From the NCBI GenBank assembly GCA_964356295.1, contig CAYHHE010000081.1, forward strand, positions 1 through 13,727: 13,727 bases of DNA, in the 5' to 3' direction. This document shows positions 1 through 6,670 of the stretch, piece by piece. The notes below the pieces were generated by a model, which saw only the letters and a list, made by a program, of their open reading frames with translations, searched no databases and was not told the origin of the DNA. The position numbers and the translations under genes are program-made. The first letter of the stretch is position 1. The number at the start of each line of letters is the position of its first letter. This DNA is from CAVQGZ01 sp964356295 (GTDB taxonomy: Bacteria; Actinomycetota; Actinomycetes; Jiangellales; Jiangellaceae).

Positions 1-14
1 ACCTGCACTTTCTC

Positions 15-91
15 TGGTAGCGGGGGCAGGATTTGAACCTGCGACCTCTGGGTTATGAGCCCAGCGAGCTACCGAACTGCTCCACCCCGCG
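15..91 (-). tRNA. Initiator tRNA-fMet (anticodon CAU)
   Basis: Read on the minus strand, the 77 nt fold into a complete cloverleaf with an encoded CCA end (complement of TGG at 15-17). The anticodon loop is CTCATAA, giving anticodon CAT. Two features mark it as initiator rather than elongator tRNA-Met. The anticodon stem is closed by three consecutive G-C pairs (GGG/CCC). Position 1 (C) faces T at position 72 and cannot pair, while pairs 2-71 to 7-66 are all Watson-Crick. The T arm reads GCAGG-TTCAAAT-CCTGC. It is the substrate for Met-tRNA formyltransferase and delivers fMet to the ribosomal P site. It has its own promoter just upstream (116-143). Only 14 nt lie downstream inside the window, so its terminator is not visible. 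Confidence 0.97.
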
Positions 92-115
92 TCGACGTCA
101 CTTGACGCACTCTTG

Positions 116-143
116 ATTGTAGGCGAGCTGGGAACTCGCTCAA
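116..143 (-). promoter_or_regulatory. Sigma-70-type promoter of tRNA-fMet
   Basis: On the minus strand there is TTGAGC (143-138), a 16-nt spacer and TACAAT (121-116). The -10 matches the consensus at five of six positions and the -35 keeps TTGA, which is strong for such GC-rich DNA. Transcription would start near 109, leaving a 5' leader of about 17 nt before the mature tRNA end at 91, to be removed by RNase P. The -35 overlaps the stop codon of the upstream UPF0182 gene (140-142), so the tRNA has an independent promoter right at the end of that coding region. Confidence 0.8.
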
Positions 144-3133
144 AATCGCGGATCGGGCAGGAAGCTCACAGGTGCCGCCTCCGCCTCGGCGTCTGGCGCC
201 GGGCTCTCAAGCTGTTCCTCTTCACCCGGGAGCGGCTCGACCGGCGGAGGCTCGACAGGAAGACCCGACAGCTCAGCCGCTCGTTCGATGGCCTCGCCCA
301 GTCGATCGATGGCCTCGCCGTACGCAGCGAAGTCGCCCTCCCTCAGGGCAGCCTGGGCCTCGCCGTAGGCGGTCTGGGCATCCGCCAGGGCCGCGGCCAG
401 CAGTTGCTCGGGGGTCTGCGTCTCATCGGGGCTTTCGGGCGTGGCCTGCTCCCCGTCTTCGGGAACCTGCTCGCCGGTTGCGGCCCCTGCGTCACCCTGG
501 AAGACGTTGTCGAGTGCATCCTGCAGCGTCGGGCCGACGCCGACTTTCCCGCCGAAGGAGGCGAAGACCAGGCGGAGCAGGGGGAACGTTGCATCACCGG
601 CGCGCCGCTCGACGAAGATCGGCTGCACGTAAGCCAGGCCGTCACCTATCGGCAGAGTCAGGAGGTTGCCCTCGCGAGTCTCGGCACCGGACTGCCGTAG
701 GGGCAACGTCGCCTCGGCGACCTCCTGGTCGGTCTCGAAGGCGTTCGCCACCTGTGATGGTCCGTCCACCTGCGTCGAGCCGGGCAGTCTGAGCACGCGG
801 ATCGTGCCGTAGTCGGGACTGGAGGCGTCAGCGTTCACGGCCATGAAGGCAGCCAGGTTCTGACGGTTGCGCGGAGTGAACGTTGTGGTGAGGGAGAACG
901 CAGCTTCCTCCTGGCCTGGCATCTTGAGCGTGATGTAGTAGGGCGGGACCGACACCGGCGCGGCCGCCGCCGGGTCGGGCGGGATCTGCCAGAAGTCCTG
1001 GCCCTCGTAGAACGTGGACGGGTCGGAGACGTGGTAGCGGGCCAGCAGACCACGCTGCACCTTGAAGAGGTCCTCCGGGTAGCGAAGGTGGACCAGTAGG
1101 TCCTCCGGGATCTCGTCACGTCCCACCACCGAGCCGGGGAAGACCCCCTTCCACGCCTGAAGCAGGGGATCGGTCTCGTCCCACTCGTAGAGCGTGACGG
1201 TCCCGTCGTAGGCGTCGACGGTGGCCTTCACCGAGTTCCGGATGTAGTTGATGGAGGCCTGGGGCTGCCCGGCGGCCGCGGCGCGCTGGGTCCGCGAGTC
1301 GCTCGTCGCAGCCTCCAGCCCGATCCGCTGCCCGTACGGGTAGTTACTGGAGTACGTGTACCCGTCGACCACCCACAGGATCCGGCCGTCGACGATCGCC
1401 GGGTACGGATCGCCGTCGGCGATCAGCCAAGGGGCCACCTTCTCGACGCGTTGACGAGGCTCCCGATCCCACAGGATCTTGGACTCGGCGTTGACCCGGT
1501 TGGAGAGCAGGATGTTGCCCTCCTGGAACTTGGTGGCGAAGAGGGCCTTGTTGAACAGCGAGCCAACCGGGACGCCCCCCTCACCGCTGAAGGTGTTGCG
1601 CTGCCCGCCGCCGTCTGCGGCGTCGGTGGGGATGTCGAACTCGACAGGGTCGGCGCCTTCCGGGGCCCCGACTATCGAGTACTCCGGAGAGTTCTCGCCG
1701 AAGTAGATCCGCGGTTCGTAGTCCCCCAGCACGCCGACCGGAGGGATGTCCTCCTCCGCCCACACCGGGCTGCCGTCGGCATTGCGCTGGTTCGAGAAGG
1801 CAGCCACGTAACCGAAGCCGTGCGTGTAAACGGTGGCCTGGTTGATCCAGTTCTGCTGAGCCTCGGGGATACCGGCCTGGTCGATCTCCCGCACCGCGAC
1901 GACCATGTCGCGCGTCTGGCCCTCCACCTCGTAGCGGACGACGTCGAGGGGGTCGGAGAAGGAGTAGAAGCCTCGCACCTGCTGGAGCTGCTGGAACGTC
2001 GGCGGCACGACCGCGGGGTCGAGGAGCCGGATGTTCGGGATCGTGTCGGCGTCATCCCGCAGCTGCCCAGCCGTCGCCGTGGTCACGGCGTCGTACTCGC
2101 GGATCTCCACCCGGTCGCGACCGATGCGGTAGGCGTCCCGTGTCGAAGCGATGTTGCGCTCGATGAACGCGCTCTCCCTGTCGGCCTCGCTCGGGCGCAC
2201 CTGGAACTGCTGGACGAGAGCCGGCCACGCCGCGGACAGCAGAACCGAGGACAGCAGCAGCAGCCCCAGGCCGATACCGGCCAACGTCCAGGTCCTCCGG
2301 AAGACCGCGACGACGAACAGGACCGCGCAGACCAAGGCGATGAACGTCAGGATCGTCTTGGCCGGCAGGACAGCGTTGACGTCGGTGTAGGACGCGCCGG
2401 TGAACAGCCGGTTGTCCTCCAGCGCGAGCCCGTATCGGTCCAGCCAGTAGGCCGCCGCCTTGAGCAGCATCAGCAGGGCAGCCAGCGCCGAGAGGTGCCC
2501 TATTGCGCCTCGCGACACCCTCTCTCCCGGGGTCTGAAGCCGGATGCCGCCGTAGAGGTAGTGCACGATCGCCGCGGTGACCAGCGACAGGATCACCGTG
2601 GCGAAGGCGAAGGACAGCAGGAAGCGCCACCATGGGTACTCGAAGATGTAGAAGCCCACGTCGACGTTGAACAGCGCGTCGGTGGTCCCGAAGGGCTCCC
2701 TGTTCAGCCACACGAGGAACGTCTGCCAGGACGCCGCAGCCCCCAGGCCGGACGTCACGGCGAGGATGCCCGCACCGACGAAGACGATGCCACGTCGCGA
2801 CGGCTCGATCGCCTCGCGATAGCGCTCCAGACTCTGCTGCTCCACGCTCATCGGCCGGTAGGTCGGCCGAAGGCGGTAGGCAAGCACCGCGGTGCCGACG
2901 ACCGCACCGAACGTGAGCGCCGCGAACACCACGAACAGCCCGACCTGGGTGAGCAGGGAGTTGGTGAAGACCTGGGAGAAGCCGACCGAGTCGAACCACA
3001 GGCGTTCGGTCCACAGGTTGGTGAACACACCGAACAGCAGCGCCAGGACGGCGAGCACGACGAGTGTCGGCACCAGAGCACGCGACCGAGGCCGTCCCTT
3101 GGCTGGGGGCCGGGTCTGCTGCGGGGTACTCAC
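140..3133 (-). CDS. UPF0182 family large membrane protein (COG1615)
   Basis: Protein of 997 aa, a usual length for UPF0182, a family found mainly in actinomycetes and cyanobacteria and without established biochemical function. About seven hydrophobic segments are visible, near residues 20-39, 62-85, 114-136, 170-192, 210-230, 259-279 and 283-303. They are followed by a soluble region of roughly 570 residues that is probably outside the membrane. After about residue 880 the chain becomes acidic and rich in Glu, Pro and Ala, with a helical Ala/Glu/Gln-rich stretch (about 905-950) that looks like a short coiled coil, then a Pro/Glu-rich tail. The start is GTG at 3133 (Ser-Thr-Pro follows). The ATG five bases upstream is in another frame and meets TGA two codons later. 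It lies 67 nt downstream of the PDZ/Lon protease gene on the same strand; this pair corresponds, as I recall, to Rv3193c and Rv3194c of M. tuberculosis. A working link between the two in the envelope is inference. Confidence 0.93.
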   Translation of the reverse strand: MSTPQQTRPPAKGRPRSRALVPTLVVLAVLALLFGVFTNLWTERLWFDSVGFSQVFTNSLLTQVGLFVVFAALTFGAVVGTAVLAYRLRPTYRPMSVEQQSLERYREAIEPSRRGIVFVGAGILAVTSGLGAAASWQTFLVWLNREPFGTTDALFNVDVGFYIFEYPWWRFLLSFAFATVILSLVTAAIVHYLYGGIRLQTPGERVSRGAIGHLSALAALLMLLKAAAYWLDRYGLALEDNRLFTGASYTDVNAVLPAKTILTFIALVCAVLFVVAVFRRTWTLAGIGLGLLLLSSVLLSAAWPALVQQFQVRPSEADRESAFIERNIASTRDAYRIGRDRVEIREYDAVTTATAGQLRDDADTIPNIRLLDPAVVPPTFQQLQQVRGFYSFSDPLDVVRYEVEGQTRDMVVAVREIDQAGIPEAQQNWINQATVYTHGFGYVAAFSNQRNADGSPVWAEEDIPPVGVLGDYEPRIYFGENSPEYSIVGAPEGADPVEFDIPTDAADGGGQRNTFSGEGGVPVGSLFNKALFATKFQEGNILLSNRVNAESKILWDREPRQRVEKVAPWLIADGDPYPAIVDGRILWVVDGYTYSSNYPYGQRIGLEAATSDSRTQRAAAAGQPQASINYIRNSVKATVDAYDGTVTLYEWDETDPLLQAWKGVFPGSVVGRDEIPEDLLVHLRYPEDLFKVQRGLLARYHVSDPSTFYEGQDFWQIPPDPAAAAPVSVPPYYITLKMPGQEEAAFSLTTTFTPRNRQNLAAFMAVNADASSPDYGTIRVLRLPGSTQVDGPSQVANAFETDQEVAEATLPLRQSGAETREGNLLTLPIGDGLAYVQPIFVERRAGDATFPLLRLVFASFGGKVGVGPTLQDALDNVFQGDAGAATGEQVPEDGEQATPESPDETQTPEQLLAAALADAQTAYGEAQAALREGDFAAYGEAIDRLGEAIERAAELSGLPVEPPPVEPLPGEEEQLESPAPDAEAEAAPVSFLPDPRF

Positions 3134-3141
3134 ACCATGAG

Positions 3142-3147
3142 AACTTA
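3142..3147 (-). promoter_or_regulatory. -10 element upstream of the UPF0182 gene
   Basis: On the minus strand TAAGTT fits TANNNT and lies 8 nt before the GTG start at 3133. That would give a leaderless or nearly leaderless mRNA. It sits in the 67-nt gap after the protease stop codon, so the UPF0182 gene may be transcribed on its own as well as by read-through. No good -35 is visible. Confidence 0.45.
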
Positions 3148-3200
3148 CCTAGCCGAGCGCCAGTTCCCCACTCGGGGGACCGTTGCCTGGTCGTGACGTG

Positions 3201-4268
3201 CTACGCCGGCGACGAACAGGTGGGCAACCTGTCGGTGTTCCCGGCGGCGAAATCGCTGAGAACATCGACGGCGCCGCTCAGCGACTCGACCGGGACAACC
3301 AGCATGTCCGCGGGCTCGGCGTCACGGACCGCACCGCAGTTCTCCGCCGGGGCGAGAAAGATCGCCGTCCCGTCGTTGCGCGCGGCGGCGATCTTCTGCT
3401 GAACGCCGCTGATGGCGCCCACCTTTCCGTCCGGGTCGATCTCCCCGGTGCCGGCCACTGCCGCACCCTGCAGCAGCTGCCCCGGTGTGAGGGTGTCGAC
3501 GATCCCGAGGGCGAAGACCAGTCCTGCGCTGGACCCACCGATCTGGCCCGGGACGTCGATGGTCACATCCACCGGCAGCTCCCATGCCGGCGCCACGACG
3601 ACGCCGATGGCCGCGCGATCGGGGTCGACCTCCGACTCGGAGGTCGACACCTGCAGCTCGAGCGTCTGGTCCCCGCGCAGCACCGTCATCTCGACCGGCT
3701 CACCGGGCTCGCGCGAGGACACCGCGTCGACGACGTCGGTCGGGGTGAGCACCGGGTCGCCGTCCACCTCGAGGATCAGGTCACCGGACTCCAGCACGCC
3801 ATCGGCGGCACCGCCCTCGAGGACCTCGCGCACCACGACCTGGTCGGCCTCCAGCGGCACGTCGTAGCCGAGGTACCGCAGCGCAGCGACGCTGGCCAGC
3901 TCCTGGGAGCTGCTGAACACCGCGGCGTTCTGCTGCCGGGCCTCCTCGGAGGTGGGGTTGCCGGGATAGACGATGTCGCGGGGGACGACCGCCTTGTCCG
4001 GGTCGATCCACGCCTGCATAGCGGTCACCAGGTCCATACGCGCCGAGGCCGAGGTTACCGACACAGTGGTCAGGCCGAGCGATCCGTCGGTCGGATAGCT
4101 CGGGGCACCGTCCACCTGGATGATCGGACCGTCCTGGCCCTTGCCGAGCACGTCGGTCAGCGGTCCGGGCCCGTAGACGACGTAGGGCACGGGGAGAAGT
4201 GCGGCCACCAGCACGAGCCCGAGAAGCAGCCCCCCCGACACGACGACGGTGGTGGCACGGCGGGGCAC
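3201..4268 (-). CDS. Membrane-anchored PDZ-domain, Lon-type (S16) serine protease
   Basis: Protein of 355 aa from GTG 4268. Residues 5-31 form one N-terminal membrane segment, followed by a PVPY...GPGP segment typical of this family (YlbL-like, Rv3194c-like). A PDZ domain occupies roughly 133-209, with a GDLILEVDGDPV core. A Lon proteolytic domain follows at about 234-342. The Ser-Lys dyad is readable: Ser247 in GGSSAG and Lys292 in VQQKIAAA, with DGKVGAISG between them. The protease domain should face outside the membrane, cleaving envelope proteins whose C-termini bind the PDZ domain; the substrate is unknown. The open frame continues upstream to 4421, but that would overlap the divergent DUF2342 gene. 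Homologs begin with Met-x-Arg-Arg directly before the membrane segment, as here from 4268, and TTGAGC-N19-TACCCT lies immediately upstream. GTG at 4313 is a less likely alternative start. Confidence 0.88.
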   Translation of the reverse strand: MPRRATTVVVSGGLLLGLVLVAALLPVPYVVYGPGPLTDVLGKGQDGPIIQVDGAPSYPTDGSLGLTTVSVTSASARMDLVTAMQAWIDPDKAVVPRDIVYPGNPTSEEARQQNAAVFSSSQELASVAALRYLGYDVPLEADQVVVREVLEGGAADGVLESGDLILEVDGDPVLTPTDVVDAVSSREPGEPVEMTVLRGDQTLELQVSTSESEVDPDRAAIGVVVAPAWELPVDVTIDVPGQIGGSSAGLVFALGIVDTLTPGQLLQGAAVAGTGEIDPDGKVGAISGVQQKIAAARNDGTAIFLAPAENCGAVRDAEPADMLVVPVESLSGAVDVLSDFAAGNTDRLPTCSSPA

Positions 4269-4276
4269 GGCCGCCC

Positions 4277-4307
4277 AGGGTACGTCCGGCGGTGTAGTGC
4301 CGCTCAA
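4277..4307 (-). promoter_or_regulatory. Promoter of the PDZ/Lon protease gene
   Basis: On the minus strand TTGAGC (4307-4302), a 19-nt spacer and TACCCT (4282-4277) precede GTG 4268, with 8 nt between the -10 and the start codon. The -35 is the same hexamer as in the tRNA-fMet promoter. The placement supports a leaderless or near-leaderless transcript and the short start. The element sits in the 126-nt divergent region shared with the DUF2342 gene. Confidence 0.55.
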
Positions 4308-4382
4308 GCGCACTCTGGCTGGAGCCGTGTCGGCTTTCGGTGAACCATGACGACGGGGACGCCCCAGGCCCTCGGCGCTGGC

Positions 4383-4388
4383 TACGGT
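4383..4388 (+). promoter_or_regulatory. -10 element for a leaderless DUF2342 mRNA
   Basis: TACGGT is followed by exactly 6 nt (ggggcc) and then ATG 4395. With start of transcription about 7 nt after the hexamer, the A of ATG is the first base of the mRNA. This favours ATG 4395 over the upstream in-frame ATG 4347. The GGTGGGG run is too close to the ATG to serve as a normal ribosome binding site. Confidence 0.6.
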
Positions 4389-4394
4389 GGGGCC

Positions 4395-5702
4395 ATGAGT
4401 GACGGCTCCTTCGGCTTCCACCCGGACGACCCCGACGACTCAGAGGGCCCCGGCAGAACGCCCGAGCCTTCCTCGGAAGGTGGGCCCGGCATACCTGGGA
4501 TGCCGCCCGGGTTCCCGTTCGACCTGACCGGGCCCGGCGGGACGCCGATGGACATCGGGCAGGCCCTGCAGCAGCTCGGCCAGCTGCTGTCGTGGCAGGG
4601 GGGCCCGGTCAACTGGGACCTTGCCAGGCAGGCTGCCCGTCAGGCAGTGGCCGCTTCGCCGGACCCCTCGGTCGGCGCGGCGGACCGAGCCACCACGACG
4701 GAGGCCGTGCGCATGGCCGACCTTTGGCTCGACGACGCCACGGTGTTCCCCTCAGCCACCCGGGCGGTTCAGGTGTGGAGCCGAGCGGAGTGGGTCGAGT
4801 CGACGCTGCCTGGCTGGAAGGAACTCGTCGAGCCGGTCGCCGAGCGCGTGGTTGCCGCCATGGGCAACGCGATCCCGGCAGAGGCTGCCGCGATGGTTGG
4901 GCCGCTGGTGGGCGTCATGCGCCAGGTCGGGGTGTCGCTGTGGGGGGCGCAGGTCGGCCAGGGCCTGGGACAGCTGGCAACCGAAGTCGTCGGGGTGACC
5001 GACATCGGCATCCCGCTGGTCGAGGCCGGACAGGTCGCGCTCCTGCCGCGCAACATCGCCGAGTTCGGGTCCGGTCTTGGTGTCGACCCCGCGGACGTCC
5101 AGGTGTACCTGACCCTGCGGGAGGTCGCCCGGCACCGACTCCATGCCCACGCGTCGTGGCTGCGCGGCCACGTGATCGCCCTCGTGGACGCGTTCGCCCG
5201 CGGCATCACCATCGACACCTCCCGGCTGGAGTCCGCGGTCCGGGAGCTGGACCCGAGTCGTCCTGAGGCCCTGCAGGAGGCGTTCGAGTCCGGGTTGTTC
5301 GAGCCCGAGCGCACCCCGCAGCAGCAGTCGGCGCTCGACCGGCTCGAGGTGGCCCTCGCGCTGATCGAGGGCTGGGTCGACGATGTGGTGACCCAGGCGG
5401 TCGAGGGTCGGCTGCCGGCCGCTGACGCGCTGCGCGAGACCGTACGGCGCCAGCGTGCCACGGGTGGCCCGGCTGAGCAGACGTTCGCCACTCTCGTCGG
5501 GCTGGAGATGCGGCCGCGGCGGGCCCGGGATGCGACCAACCTGTTCGCGGCTCTTCGCGCCCAGGGCGGCGTGGACGCCAGGGACGCAGTCTGGGGTCAC
5601 CCCGATCTCATGCCCGACGGGGCCGACCTGGACGACCCGCTCGGCTACGCCGAGCGTCGCGGTAACCCGTTGGAGCTACCGCCCGACGACACCGACCGTT
5701 GA
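4395..5702 (+). CDS. DUF2342 / zincin_2 family protein (putative zinc-dependent metalloprotease, COG5282)
   Basis: Protein of 435 aa. Residues 1-55 are Pro/Gly/Asp-rich and probably disordered (FPFDL...GGTPMDIG), a usual feature of the family. From about 105 the conserved helical body follows. The family's most recognisable C-terminal blocks are present: PEALQEAFESGLFEPE, LALIEGWVDDVV, LPAADALRETVRR and GGPAEQTFATLVGLEMRPRR (residues about 290-390). The family is annotated as a zincin-like hydrolase; substrate and physiological role are not established. As I recall, the segment thought to hold the active site reads close to REAAHHRLF in relatives. Here residues 242-252 are REVARHRLHAH, so the first His is Arg246 and the Phe is His250. 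This could mean a changed or lost metal site. The corresponding M. tuberculosis gene is Rv3195. The gene is divergent from the PDZ/Lon protease and convergent with the crotonase gene. Confidence 0.85.
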   Translation: MSDGSFGFHPDDPDDSEGPGRTPEPSSEGGPGIPGMPPGFPFDLTGPGGTPMDIGQALQQLGQLLSWQGGPVNWDLARQAARQAVAASPDPSVGAADRATTTEAVRMADLWLDDATVFPSATRAVQVWSRAEWVESTLPGWKELVEPVAERVVAAMGNAIPAEAAAMVGPLVGVMRQVGVSLWGAQVGQGLGQLATEVVGVTDIGIPLVEAGQVALLPRNIAEFGSGLGVDPADVQVYLTLREVARHRLHAHASWLRGHVIALVDAFARGITIDTSRLESAVRELDPSRPEALQEAFESGLFEPERTPQQQSALDRLEVALALIEGWVDDVVTQAVEGRLPAADALRETVRRQRATGGPAEQTFATLVGLEMRPRRARDATNLFAALRAQGGVDARDAVWGHPDLMPDGADLDDPLGYAERRGNPLELPPDDTDR

Positions 5703-5736
5703 CGGTGACAGCGTCGAGCCAATAGCGTCGCCGCAC

Positions 5737-5791
5737 ACCCTCGGCCGGTGCGCCGTGAGCAAGGGGAAGGCTCGCGGTCCCGGCCGAGGGT
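5737..5791. terminator. Nested hairpin between convergent genes (candidate bidirectional terminator)
   Basis: A perfect 12-bp inverted repeat (5737-5748 with 5780-5791; arm ACCCTCGGCCGG) encloses a second 8-bp stem with one G-T wobble (5753-5760 with 5770-5777; CCGTGAGC/GCTCGCGG) and a 9-nt loop AAGGGGAAG. Only short internal loops separate the stems, giving an almost continuous 20-bp rod of about 55 nt. It lies 34 nt after the DUF2342 stop codon and 3 nt from the end of the crotonase gene (stop 5795-5797), so it is placed to end or stabilise both transcripts. There is no U tract on either strand, which is common for actinobacterial terminators. Confidence 0.65.
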
Positions 5792-5794
5792 TGC

Positions 5795-6631
5795 TCATCG
5801 GCCGGTGAAGTGCGCTCGGCGCTTCTCCTGCGCTGCGGCCAAGCCCTCCTGCAGGTCCTGCATCGCCAGCGTGACCGGCTGGGCGATGGCTTCCCACGCC
5901 AGCGCTGCCTCGAACGTCTCGGGGCCGCCGGACCCCAGAGCGGCCTTGGTCAGCTCGGTGGCCACCGGAGCGGCAGCAGCCACCATGCCCGCGGCCTGAA
6001 GCGCCGTCGGCAGCACCTGCTCGACCTCGACGGCCCGAGACATCAGCCCGCACGCCACGCCCTGTGAGCCGGTCAACGCCCGTCCCGTGAGCAGCATGTC
6101 GCGCGCCACCGTGTCACCCGCTGCGCGACGCAGCAGCCAGGTCGTGGCCATCCCCGGATGCAGCCCCAGACTGGTGAAGGGCACGGCCAGACGTGCCTGA
6201 TCGGCCACGATCCGGACGTCGCACGCCAATGCGACGGACAGTCCCGCGCCGACGGCTGCGCCGTTGACCGCAGCGATCGTCGGTACGGGCAGGTCTCGGA
6301 CCGACAGCCACGTCCGGTAGAACTCCAGCATCCGTTGCCGCAACGCAGGTACGGATGCCCCCGGCGCAGCGCCGAGCCACGAGAAGTCGCCACCGGCGCA
6401 GAACGCTCGTCCACGGCCGGTGATCACCACAGCTCGCACCGAGCGGTCGGTTCGTAGCCTGGACATCACGGCACCCCAGGACGCGGTCATCTCCTCGCTC
6501 ATCGCGTTGCGGCGCTCCGGAAGGTCCAGGGTGACCAGGACGACCCCGGGCATGTCCTGGGTGTCGCGCTCGACCGCCAGGTGCCGCAGCTCACCCCACG
6601 GCTCGGCGTCACCCGGCTGCGCTGTGGACAT
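5795..6631 (-). CDS. Crotonase-fold protein (enoyl-CoA hydratase/isomerase family)
   Basis: Protein of 278 aa, normal family length. The acyl-CoA oxyanion-hole motifs are clear: CAGGDFSWL (78-86) and NGAAVGAGLSVALACDVRI (123-141), followed by LGLHPGMATTWLL (155-167). Comparison with rat mitochondrial enoyl-CoA hydratase shows neither catalytic glutamate is kept. Ser132 stands where Glu144 would be and Phe152 where Glu164 would be. A simple hydratase reaction is therefore unlikely; an isomerase-like or other crotonase reaction on an acyl-CoA is more plausible, with substrate unknown. The start is ATG 6631, 6 nt after a good GGGGAGG Shine-Dalgarno sequence (6644-6638). The open frame runs on to 6841 but would overlap the divergent ThiF-like gene. 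As I recall, this gene is absent from the equivalent place in M. tuberculosis, so it may be an insertion into the locus. Its promoter shares the -10 at 6659-6665. Confidence 0.88.
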   Translation of the reverse strand: MSTAQPGDAEPWGELRHLAVERDTQDMPGVVLVTLDLPERRNAMSEEMTASWGAVMSRLRTDRSVRAVVITGRGRAFCAGGDFSWLGAAPGASVPALRQRMLEFYRTWLSVRDLPVPTIAAVNGAAVGAGLSVALACDVRIVADQARLAVPFTSLGLHPGMATTWLLRRAAGDTVARDMLLTGRALTGSQGVACGLMSRAVEVEQVLPTALQAAGMVAAAAPVATELTKAALGSGGPETFEAALAWEAIAQPVTLAMQDLQEGLAAAQEKRRAHFTGR

Positions 6632-6637
6632 GGCCGA

Positions 6638-6644
6638 CCTCCCC
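6638..6644 (-). promoter_or_regulatory. Shine-Dalgarno sequence fixing the crotonase start
   Basis: On the minus strand GGGGAGG is followed by 6 nt (TCGGCC) and ATG 6631. It is one of only two clear ribosome binding sites in the window; most neighbours appear leaderless. It decides the start against the longer open frame reaching 6841. Confidence 0.75.
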
Positions 6645-6658
6645 GTCGTGGTTCGCGC

Positions 6659-6665
6659 GACGCTA
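6659..6665. promoter_or_regulatory. Overlapping divergent -10 elements (bidirectional promoter)
   Basis: The 7 bp GACGCTA contain two -10 elements on opposite strands. On the plus strand GACGCT (6659-6664) lies 6 nt before GTG 6671 of the ThiF-like gene. On the minus strand TAGCGT (6665-6660) fits TANNNT and lies 28 nt before ATG 6631 of the crotonase gene, giving a short leader with a Shine-Dalgarno sequence. The minus-strand element is the better match. The plus-strand element has G at its first base but keeps the key A2 and T6. Confidence 0.5.
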
Positions 6666-6670
6666 CTCCC

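Noticed and set aside
1451..3196. Open frame of 581 codons opposite the UPF0182 gene
   Set aside because: It is low-complexity, Arg/Asp/His-rich sequence with no recognisable fold, lying fully antisense to a clear family member. High-GC DNA gives such frames by chance.
3183..4343. Open frame of 386 codons opposite the PDZ/Lon protease
   Set aside because: It is an antisense shadow of a gene with a clear Ser-Lys dyad and PDZ domain.
4269..4421. Possible N-terminal extension of the PDZ/Lon protease up to 4421
   Set aside because: It would overlap the divergent DUF2342 gene and place 51 extra residues before the membrane anchor; homologs start at the position matching 4268.
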